Assembly: GCF_050948175.1 (NCBI RefSeq)
Contig: NW_027490507.1
Location: 103,236 to 167,235 of the forward strand
Source: Xylocopa sonorina
Lineage: Eukaryota; Arthropoda; Insecta; Hymenoptera; Apidae
Reading direction: 5' to 3'
Length of the DNA: 64,000 nucleotides
Under the pieces are notes generated by a model. It ran no database searches. It was not told where the DNA came from and saw only the letters and a list, made by a program, of their open reading frames with translations. Positions 51,701 through 62,354 of the stretch are shown here, piece after piece. The position numbers and the translations under genes are program-made. Every line of letters begins with the position of its first letter. Within the stretch, counting starts at the first letter, position 1.

Positions 51701-53449
51701 TGCGAAGTGTCATGTATTCCTCGTCTACACTTCAAGTGAATGTAAATGCGACACTTACTTGCAAGGAATTAGCGATGCAGATGTCTAGGTATCGTAGCAA
51801 TAGAGTTCTAATGCTTCTTAAAACGCGATATCGCATCTCATTTCTATGTTTCATGGTAAGATATAATATGATTTGCGAAGTGTTATGTATTCCTCGTCTA
51901 CACTTCAAATGAATGTAAATGCGACACTTCCTTGCAAGGAAATAGCGTTTGCAGATGTCTACGTATCGTAGCAATATAGTTCTTATGATTCTTAAAACGC
52001 GATATCGCATCTCATTTCTATGTTTCATGGTAAGGTATAATATGATTTGCGAAGTGTTATGTATTCCTCGTCTGCACTTCAAATGAATGTAAATGCGACA
52101 CTTCCTTGTAAGGAAATAGCGTTTGCAAATGTCAACCTATCGTAGCAATAGAGTTCTAATGCTTCTTAAAACGCGATATCTCATCTCATTTCTATGTTTC
52201 ATGGTAAGATATAATATGATTTGTGAAGTGTTATGTATTCCTCGTCTACACTTCAAATGAATGTGAATGCGAAACTTCCTCGCTAGGAAATAGCGTTTGC
52301 AGAAGTCTACGTATCGTAGCAATAGTTTTCTAATGCTTCTTAAAACGCGATATCGCATCTCATTTCTATGTTTCATGGTAAGATATAATATGAATTGCGA
52401 AGTGTCATGTATACCTCGTCTACACTTCAAATGAATGTAAATACGACACTTCCTTGCAAGGAAATAGAGTATGCGAATGTCTATCTATCGTAGCAAACTT
52501 GTTCTAATGCTGCTTAAAACGCGATATCGCATCTCATTTCTATGTTTCATGGTAAGATATAATATGATTTGCGAAGTGTTATGCATTCCTCGTCTACGAT
52601 TCAAATGAATGTAAATGCGACACTTCCTTGCAAGGAAATAGCGTTTGCAGATGTCTACGTATCGTAGCAATAGAGTTCTTGTGATTCTTAAAGCGCGATA
52701 TCACATCTCATTTCTATGTTTCATGGTAAGATATAATATGATTAGCGAAGTGTTATGTATTCCTCGTCTACACGTCAAATGAATGTGAATGCGACACTTC
52801 CTTGCAAGGAAATAGAGTTTGCGAATGTCTACCTATCGTAGCAATAGTGTTCTAATGCTTCTTAAAACGCGATATCGCATCTCATTTCTATGTTTCATGG
52901 TAAGATATATTATGATTTGCGAATTGTTATGTATTCCTCGTCTACACTTCAAATGAATGTAAATGCGACACTTCCTTGCAAGGAAATAGCGTTTGCAGAT
53001 GTCTACCTATCGTAGCAATAGAGTTCTTATGATACTTAAAACGCGATATCGCTTCTCATTTCTATGTTTCATGGTAAGATATAATATGATTAGCGAAGTG
53101 TTATGTATTCCTCGTCTACACTTCAAATGAATGTGAATGCGACAGTTCCTTGCAAGGAAATAGCGTTTGCGAATGTCTACCGATCATAGCAATAGTGTTC
53201 TAATGCTTCTTAAAACGCGATATCGCATCTCATCTCTATGTTTCATGGTAAGATATACTATGATTTGCGAAGTGTTATGTATTCCTCGTCTACACATCTA
53301 ATGAATGTAAATGCGACACTTCCTTGTAAGGAAATAGCTTTTGCAGATGTCTACCTATCGTAGCAATAGAGTTCTAATGCTTCTTAAAACGCGATATCGC
53401 ATCTCATTTCTATGTTTCATGGTAAGATATAATATGATTTGCGAAGTGT
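48737..53449 (+). repeat. Mosaic satellite segment with right-hand subtypes
   Basis: About 49.2-50.2 kb resembles about 52.36-53.35 kb (spacing 3131 bp), with GGATATAGAGTTTGC, TTAAAGCGCG, ATTAGCGAAG and CTACCGATCATAG. About 48.50-48.96 kb resembles 50.24-50.70 kb. New subtypes appear: CGTATACGCCTG, CTACACATCAAATG, CAAATGCATG with CTTCCATGCAAGG (first seen about 51041) and GGTAAGTTATAATATG (first seen about 51513). Confidence 0.7.
51664..51836 (+). repeat. Type B monomer, copy 17
   Basis: It is separated from copy 16 by more than 6 kb without type B, in the region dominated by right-hand subtypes. Confidence 0.92.
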
Positions 53450-54523
53450 CATGTATTCCTCGTCTACACTTCAAATGAAAGTAAATGCGACACTTCCTTG
53501 CTAGGAAATAGCGTCTGCAGATGTCTAGGTATCGTAGCAATAGGGTTCTAATGCTTCATAAAACGCGATATCGCATCACATTTCTATGTTTCATGGTAAG
53601 ATATAATATTCATTGCGAAGTGTTATGCATTCCTCGTATACGCCTGAAATGAAAGTAAATGCGACACTTCCTTGCAAGGAAATAGCGTTTGCAGATGTCT
53701 ACGTATCGTAGCAATAGAGTTCAAATGCTTCTTAAAACGCGATATCGCATCTCATTTCTATGTTTAATGGTAAGATATAATATGATTTGCGAAGTGTTAT
53801 GTATTCCTCGTCTACACATCAAATGAATGTAAATGCGACACTTCCTTGCAAGGAAATAGCGTTTGCGAATGTCTACCTATCATAGCAATAGTGTTCTAAT
53901 GCTTCTTAAAACGCGATATCGCATCTCATCTCTATGTTTCATGGTAAGATATAATATGATTTGCGAAGTGTTATGTATTCCTCGTCTACACTTCAAATGA
54001 AAGTAAATGCGACACTTCCTTGCTAGGAAATAGCGTCTGCAGATATCTAGGTATCGTAGCAATAGAGTTCTAATGCTTCATAAAACGCGATATCGCATCA
54101 CATTTCTATGTTTCATGGTAAGATATAATATTCATTGCGAAGTGTTATGCATTCCTCGTATACGCCTGAAATGAAAGTAAATGCGACACTTCCTTGCAAG
54201 GAAATAGCGTTTGCAGATGTCTACGTATCGTAGCAATAGAGTTCAAATGCTTCTTAAAACGCGATATCGCATCTCATTTCTATGTTTAATGGTAAGATAT
54301 AATATGATTTGCGAAGTGTTATGTATTCCTGGTCTACACATCAAATGAATGTAAATGCGACACTTCCTTGCAAGGAAATAGCGTTTGCGAATGTCTACCC
54401 ATCATAGCAATAGTGTTCTAATGCTTCTTAAAACGCGATATCGCATCTCATCTCTATGTTTCATGGTAAGATATAATATGATTTGCGAAGTGTTATGTAT
54501 TCCTCGTCTACACTTCAAATGAA
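53450..54523 (+). repeat. Second trimer tandem duplication (522 bp)
   Basis: About 53450-54001 repeats at about 53972-54523 with a handful of mismatches (for example GATGTCTAGG against GATATCTAGG, and CTCGTC against CTGGTC at about 54330). The markers are CAAATGAAAG, CGTATACGCCTG, ATGTTTAATGG and CACATCAAATG. Confidence 0.75.
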
Positions 54524-54968
54524 TGTAAATGCGACACTTCCTTGCAAGGAAATAGCGTTTGCAGATGTCTACGTATCGAAGCAATAGAGTTCAAATGCTT
54601 CTTAAAACGCGATATCGCATCTCATTTCTATGTTTCATGGTAAGATATAATATGATTTGCGAAGTGTCATGTATTCCTCGTCTACACTTCAAATGAATGT
54701 AAATGCGACACTACCTTGCTAGGAAATAGCGTCTGTAGATGTCTAGGTGTCGCAGCAATAGAGTTCTAATGCTCCTTAAAACGCGATATCGCATCTCATT
54801 TCTATGTTTCATGGTAAGATATAATACAATTTGCGAAGTGTCATGTATTCCTCGTCCACACTTGAAATGAATGTAAATGCGACACTTCGTTGCAAGGAAA
54901 TAGCGTTTGCGAATATCCATCTATCGTGGCAATAGTGTTCTAATGCTTCTTAAAACGCGATATCGCAT

Positions 54969-55141
54969 CTCATTTCTATGTTTCATGGTAAGATATAATA
55001 TGATTTGCGAAGTGTCATGTATTCCTCGTCTACACTTCAAATGAATGTAAATGCGACACTTCCTTGTAAGGAAATAGCGTTTGCAGATGTCTACCTATCG
55101 TAGCAATAGAGTCTAATGCTTCTTAAAACGCGATATCGCAT
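54969..55141 (+). repeat. 173-bp monomer, 1-bp deletion in GAGTTCTAATG
   Basis: GAGTCTAATG at about 55110 lacks one T. The deletion is distinct from type B and unique in the window. Confidence 0.9.
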
Positions 55142-55837
55142 CTCATTTCTAAGTTTCATGGTAAGATATAATATGATTTGCGAAGTGTCATGTATTCCTC
55201 GTCTACACTTCAAATGAATGTAAATGCGACACTTCCTTGTAAGGAAATAGCGTTTGCAGATGTCTACCTATCGTAGCAATAGAGTTCTAATGCGTCTTAA
55301 AACGCGATATCGCATCTCATTTCTATGTTCCATGGTAAGATATAATATGATTTGCGAAGTGTCATGTATTCCTCGTCTACACTTCAAATGCATGTAAATG
55401 CGAAACTTCCATGCAAGGAAGTAGCGTTTGCAGATGTCTACGTATCGTAGCAATGGAGTTCTTATGATTCTTAAAACGCGATATCGCATCTCATTTCTAT
55501 GTTTCATGGTAAGTTATAATATGATTTGCGAAGTGTCATGTATTCCTCGTCTACACTTCAAATGAATGTGAATGCGACACTTCCTTGCAAGGAAATAGCG
55601 TTTGCGAATGTCTACCTATCGTAGCAATAGTGTTCTAATGCTTCTTAAAACGCGGTATCGCATCTCATTTTTATGTTTCATGGTAAGATATATTATGATT
55701 TGCGAATTGTTATGTATTCCTCGTCTACACTTCATATGAATGTAAATGCGACACTTACTTGCAAGGCAATAGCGTTTGCAGATGTCTACGTATCGTAGCA
55801 ATAGAGTTCTAATGATTCTTAGAACGCGATATCGCAT

Positions 55838-56010
55838 CTCATTTCTATGTTTCATGGTAAGATATAATATGATTTGCGAAGTGTCATGTATTCCTCGTCT
55901 ACACTTCAAGTGAATGTAAATGCGACACTTACTTGCAAGGAATTAGCGATGCAGATGTCTAGGTATCGTAGCAATAGAGTTCTAATGCTTCTTAAAACGC
56001 GATATCGCAT
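55838..56010 (+). repeat. Type B monomer, copy 18
   Basis: It is the last type B unit in the window; none is seen in the final 8 kb. The next unit has TATCTTTCATGG. Confidence 0.92.
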
Positions 56011-57090
56011 CTCATTTCTATCTTTCATGGTAAGATATAATATGATTTGCGAAGTGTTATGTATTCCTCGTCTACACTTCAAATGAATGTGAATGCGAAA
56101 CTTCCTCGCTAGGAAATAGCGTTTGCAGATGTCTACGTATCGTAGCAATAGTTTTCTAATGCTTCTTAAAACGCGATATCGCATCTCATTTCTATGTTTC
56201 ATGGTAAGATATAATATGAATTGCGAAGTGTCATGTATACCTCGTCTACACTTCAAATGAATGTGAATGCGACACATCCTTGCAAGGAAATAGCGTTTGC
56301 GAATGTCTACCGATCATAGCAATAGTGTTCTAATGCTTCTTAAAACGCGATATCGCACCTCATCTCTATGTTTCATGGTAAGATATAATATGATTTGCGA
56401 AGTGTCATGTATTCCTCGTCTACACTTCAAATGAAAGTAAATGCGACACTTCCTTGCTAGGAAATAGCGTCTGCAGATGTCTAGGTATCGTAGCAATAGA
56501 GTTCTAATGCTTCATAAAACGCGATATCGCATCACATTTCTATGTTTCATGGTAAGATATAATATTCATTGCGAAGTGTTATGCATTCCTCGTATACGCC
56601 TGAAATGAATGTAAATGCGACACTTCCTTGCAAGGAAATAGCGTTTGCAGATGTCTACGTATCGTAGCAATAGATTTCAAATGCTTCTTAAAACGCGATA
56701 TCGCACCTCATTTCTATGTTTCATGGTAAGATATAATATGATTTGCGAAGTGTTATGTATTCCTCGTCTACACATCAAATGAATGTAAATGCGACACTTC
56801 CTTGCAAGGAAATAGCGTTTGCGAATGTCTACCTATCATAGCAATAGTGTTCTAATGCTTCTTAAAACGCGATATCGCATCTCATCTCTATGTTTCATGG
56901 TAAGATATAATATGATTTGCGAAGTGTCATGTATTCCTCGTCTACACTTCAAATGAAAGTAAATGCGACACTTCCTTGCTAGGAAATAGCGTCTGCAGAT
57001 GTCTAGGTATCGTAGCAATAGGGTTCTAATGCTTCATAAAACGCGATATCGCATCACATTTCTATGTTTCATGGTAAGATATAATATTCA

Positions 57091-57668
57091 TTGCGAAGTG
57101 TTATGTATTCCTCGTCTACACATCAAATGAATGTAAATGCGACACTTCCTTGCAAGGAAATAGCGTTTGCGAATGTCTACCTATCATAGCAATAGTGTTC
57201 TAATGCTTCTTAAAACGCGATATCGCATCTCATCTCTATGTTTCATGGTAGGATATAATATGATTTGCGAAGTGTTATGTATTCCTCGTCTACACATCAA
57301 ATGAATGTAAATGCGACACTTCCTTGCAAGGAAATAGCGTTTGCGAATGTCTACCTATCATTGCAATAGTGTTCTAATGCTTCTTAAAACGCGATATCGC
57401 AACTCATCTCTATGTTTCATGGTAAGATATAATATGATTTGCGAAGTGTTATGTATTCCTCGTCTACACTTCAAATGAATGTAAATGCGACACTTCCTTG
57501 CAAGGAAATAGCGTTTGCAGATGTCTACGTATCGAAGCAATAGAGTTCAAATGCTTCTTAAAACGCGATATCGCATCTCATTTCTATGTTTCATGGTAAG
57601 ATATAATATGATTTGCGAAGTGTCATGTATTCCTCGTCTACACTTCAAATGAATGTAAATGCGACACT
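57091..57668 (+). repeat. Segment duplicated 2610 bp downstream, left copy
   Basis: This matches 59701-60278 with two mismatches seen (CATTGCAATAG against CATAGCAATAG at about 57361, and CGTATCGAAG against CGTGTCGAAG at about 57527). The distance equals 15 monomers, the same period as the block at 37.9-43.2 kb, although the sequence subtypes differ. Confidence 0.8.
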
Positions 57669-59700
57669 ACCTTGCTAGGAAATAGCGTCTGTAGATGTCT
57701 AGGTATCGCAGCAATAGAGTTCTAATGCTCCTTAAAACGCGATATCGCATCTCATTTCTATGTTTCATGGTAAGATATAATACAATTTGCGAAGTGTCAT
57801 GTATTCCTCGTCCACACTTGAAATGAATGTAAATGCGACACTTCGTTGCAAGGAAATAGCGTTTGCGAATATCCATCTATCGTAGCAATAGAGTTCTAAT
57901 GCTTCTTAAAACGCGATATCGCATCTCATTTCTATGTTCCATGGTAAGATATAATATGATTTGCGAAGTGTCATGTATTCCTCGTCTACACTTCAAATGC
58001 ATGTAAATGCGAAACTTCCATGCAAGGAAATAGCGTTTGCAGATGTCTACGTATCGTAGCAATGGAGTTCTTATGATTCTTAAAACGCGATATCGCATCT
58101 CATTTCTATGTTCCATGGTAAGATATAATATGATTTGCGAAGTGTCATGTATTCCTCGTCTACACTTCAAATGAATGTAAATGCGACACTTCCTTGCAAG
58201 GAAATAGCGTTTGCAGATATCTACGTATCGAAGCAATAGTGTTCTAATGCTTCTTAAAACGCGATATCGCATCTCATTTCTATGTTTCATGGTAAGATAT
58301 AATATGATTTGCGAAGTGTTATGTATTCCTCGTCTACACTACAAATGCATGTAAATGCGAAACTTCCATGCAAGGAAATAGCGTTTGCAGATGTCTACGT
58401 ATCGTAGCAATAGAGTTCTAATGCTTCATAAAACGCGATATCGCATCACATTTCTATGTTTCATGGTAAGATATAATATTCATTGCGAAGTGTTATGCAT
58501 TCCTCGTATACGCCTGAAATGAATGTAAATGCGACACTTCCTTGCAAGGAAATAGCGTTTGCAGATGTCTACGTATCGTAGCAATAGAGTTCAAATGCTT
58601 CTTAAAACGCGATATCGCATCTCATTTCTATGTTTCATGGTAAGATATAATATTATTAGCGAAGTGTTATGTATTCCTCGTCTACACTTCAAATGAATGT
58701 GAATGCGACACTTCCTTGCAAGGAAATAGAGTTTGCGAATGTCTACCTATCGTAGCAATAGTGTTCTAATGCTTCTTAAAACGCGATATCGCATCTCATT
58801 TCTATGTTTCATGGTAAGATATATTATGATTTGCGAAGTGTTATGTATTCCTCGTCTACACTTCAAATGAATGTAAATGCGACACTTCCTTGCAAGGAAA
58901 TAGCGTTTGCAGATGTCTACCTATCGTAGCAATAGAGTTCTTATGATACTTAAAACGCGATATCGCTTCTCATTTCTATGTTTCATGGTAAGATACAATA
59001 TGATTAGCGAAGTGTTATGTATTCCTCGTCTACACTTCAAATGAATGTGAATGCGACACTTCCTTGCAAGGAAATAGCGTTTGCGAATGTCTACCGATCA
59101 TAGCAATAGTGTTCTAATGCTTCTTAAAACGCGATATCGCATCTCATCTCTATGTTTCATGGTTAGATATAATATGATTTGCGAAGTGTTATGTATTCCT
59201 CGTCTACACATCAAATGAATGTAAATGCGACACTTCCTTGTAAGGAAATAGCTTTTGCAGATGTTTACCTATCGTAGCAATAGAGTTCTAATGCTTCTTA
59301 AAACGCGATATCGCATCTCATTTCTACGTTTCATGGTAAGATATAATATGATTTGCGAAGTGTCATGTATTCCTCGTCTACACTTCAAATGAAAGTAAAT
59401 GCGACACTTCCTTGCTAGGAAATAGCGTCTGCAGATGTCTAGGTATCGTAGCAATAGGGTTCTAATGCTTCATAAAACGTGATATCGCATCACATTTCTA
59501 TGTTTCATGGTAAGATATAATATTCATTGCGAAGTGTTATGCATTCCTCGTATACGCCTGAAATGAATGTAAATGCGACACTTCCTTGCAAGGAAATAGC
59601 GTTTGCAGATGTCTACGTATCGTAGCAATAGAGTTCAAATGCTTCTTAAAACGCGATATCGCATCTCATTTCTATGTTTCATGGTAAGATATAATATGAT
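57669..59700 (+). repeat. Satellite segment
   Basis: About 58.15-58.38 kb recurs at about 60.24-60.47 kb (spacing 2088 bp), sharing CACTACAAATGCATG. About 58.6-59.46 kb resembles about 52.7-53.55 kb (spacing 5914 bp), sharing ATTAGCGAAG, TGATACTTAAAAC, CGCTTCTCATTTC and CTACCGATCATAG. Confidence 0.7.
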
Positions 59701-60592
59701 TTGCGAAGTGTTATGTATTCCTCGTCTACACATCAAATGAATGTAAATGCGACACTTCCTTGCAAGGAAATAGCGTTTGCGAATGTCTACCTATCATAGC
59801 AATAGTGTTCTAATGCTTCTTAAAACGCGATATCGCATCTCATCTCTATGTTTCATGGTAGGATATAATATGATTTGCGAAGTGTTATGTATTCCTCGTC
59901 TACACATCAAATGAATGTAAATGCGACACTTCCTTGCAAGGAAATAGCGTTTGCGAATGTCTACCTATCATAGCAATAGTGTTCTAATGCTTCTTAAAAC
60001 GCGATATCGCAACTCATCTCTATGTTTCATGGTAAGATATAATATGATTTGCGAAGTGTTATGTATTCCTCGTCTACACTTCAAATGAATGTAAATGCGA
60101 CACTTCCTTGCAAGGAAATAGCGTTTGCAGATGTCTACGTGTCGAAGCAATAGAGTTCAAATGCTTCTTAAAACGCGATATCGCATCTCATTTCTATGTT
60201 TCATGGTAAGATATAATATGATTTGCGAAGTGTCATGTATTCCTCGTCTACACTTCAAATGAATGTAAATGCGACACTTCCTTGCAAGGAAATAGCGTTT
60301 GCAGATATCTACGTATCGAAGCAATAGTGTTCTAATGCTTCTTAAAACGCGATATCGCATCTCATTTCTATGTTTCATGGTAAGATATAATATGATTTGC
60401 GAAGTGTTATGTATTCCTCGTCTACACTACAAATGCATGTAAATGCGAAACTTCCATGCAAGGAAATAGCGTTTGCAGATGTCTACGTATCGTAGCAATG
60501 GAGTTCTTATGATTCTTAAAAAGCGATATCGCATCTCATTTCTATGTTTCATGGTAAGATATAATATGATTTGCGAAGTGTCATGTATTCCA
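59701..60592 (+). repeat. Segment holding the right copy of 57.09-57.67 kb
   Basis: 59701-60278 is the partner of 57091-57668. It is followed by the copy of 58.15-58.38 kb and a unit with AAAAAGCGATATCGC at about 60519. Confidence 0.75.
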
Positions 60593-62354
60593 CGTCTACA
60601 CTTCAAATGAATGTAAATGCGACACTTCCTTGCAAGGAAATAGCGTTTGCAGATGTCTACGTATCGAAGCAATAGTGTTCTTATGTTTCTTTAAACGCGA
60701 TATCGCATCTCATTTCTATGTTTCATGGTAAGATATAATATGATTTGCGAAGTGTTATGTATTCCTCGTCTACACTTCAAATGAATGTAAATGCGACACT
60801 TCTTTGCAAGGAAATAGCGTTTGCAAATGTCTACCTATCGTAGCAATAGTGTTCTAATGCTTCTTAAAACGCGATATCGCATCTCGTTTCTATGTTTCAT
60901 GGTAAGTTATAATATGATTTGCGAAGTGTCATGTATTCCTCGTCTACACTTCAAATAAATGTAAATGCGACACTTCCATGCAAGGAAATAGCGTTTGCAG
61001 ATGTCTACGTATCGTAGCAATAGAGTTCTTATGATTCTTAAAACGCGATATCGCATTTCATTTCTATGTTTCATGTTAAGATATAATATGATTTGCGAAC
61101 TGTCATGTATTCCTCCTCTACACTTCAAATGAATGTAAATGCGACACTTCCTTGCAAGGAAATAGCGATTGCAAACGTCTACCTACCGTAGCAATAGAGT
61201 TCTAATGCTTCCTAAGACGCGATATCGCATCTCATTTCTATGTTTCATGGTAAGATATAACATGATTTGCGAAGTGTCATGTATTCCTCGTCTACACTTC
61301 AAATGAATGTAAATGCGACACTACCTTGCTAGGAAATAGCGTCTGCAGATGTCTAGGTATCGCAGCAATAGAGTTCTAATGCTTCTTAAAACGCGATATC
61401 GCATCTCATTTCTATGTTTCATGGTAAGATATAATATGATTTGCGAAGTGTTATGTATTCCTCGTCTACACTTCAAATGAATGTAAATGCGACACTTCCT
61501 TGCAAGGAAATAGCGTTTGCAGATGTCTACGTATCGAAGCAATAGTGTTCTTATGTTTCTTTAAACGCGATATCGCATCTCATTTCTATGTTTCATGGTA
61601 AGATATAATATGATTTGCGAAGTGTTATGTATTCCTCGTCTACACTTCAAATGAATGTAAATGCGACACTTCTTTGCAAGGAAATAGCGTTTGCAAATGT
61701 CTACCTATCGTAGCAATAGTGTTCTAATGCTTCTTAAAACGCGATATCGCATCTCGTTTCTATGTTTCATGGTAAGTTATAATATGATTTGCGAAGTGTC
61801 ATGTATTCCTCGTCTACACTTCAAATAAATGTAAATGCGACACTTCCATGCAAGGAAATAGCGTTTGCAGATGTCTACGTATCGTAGCAATAGAGTTCTT
61901 ATGATTCTTAAAACGCGATATCGCATTTCATTTCTATGTTTCATGTTAAGATATAATATGATTTGCGAACTGTCATGTATTCCTCCTCTACACTTCAAAT
62001 GAATGTAAATGCGACACTTCCTTGCAAGGAAATAGCGATTGCAAACGTCTACCTACCGTAGCAATAGAGTTCTAATGCTTCCTAAGACGCGATATCGCAT
62101 CTCATTTCTATGTTTCATGGTAAGATATAACATGATTTGCGAAGTGTCATGTATTCCTCGTCTACACTTCAAATGAATGTAAATGCGACACTACCTTGCT
62201 AGGAAATAGCGTCTGCAGATGTCTAGGTATCGCAGCAATAGAGTTCTAATGCTTCTTAAAACGCGATATCGCATCTCATTTCTATGTTTCATGGTAAGAT
62301 ATAATATGATTTGCGAAGTGTTATGTATTCCTCGTCTACACTTCAAATGAATGT
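60593..62354 (+). repeat. 5-monomer perfect tandem duplication (870 bp)
   Basis: 60593-61484 equals 61463-62354 with no mismatch in 892 compared bases. It is bounded by CCACGTC and TCATG differences at 60582-60592 and by GTGAATG against GTAAATG at the right. Internal markers are TTCTTTAAACGCG, GACACTTCTTTGC, CTCGTTTC, GGTAAGTTAT, CAAATAAATG, GCATTTCATTTC, CATGTTAAG, GCGAACTGTC, CTCCTCTAC and CTTCCTAAGACGCG. Confidence 0.95.

Larger units (their letters stand above)
54524..57090 (+). repeat. Satellite segment, including a third 522-bp trimer repeat
   Basis: About 56.31-56.58 kb repeats at about 56.83-57.10 kb (spacing 522 bp), with CACCTCATC against CATCTCATC. 54711-54920 resembles 57667-57876 (spacing 2956 bp), sharing GATACAATTTGCG, CGTCCACACTTG and ACTTCGTTGC. 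Confidence 0.7.

Noticed and set aside
49741..53100. Possible junction to other DNA where variants become denser (CATTTATATG, GGCTACACCTC, CTTCTCATTTC)
   Set aside because: All units here still align over their full 174 bp in register; they are only more diverged monomers.
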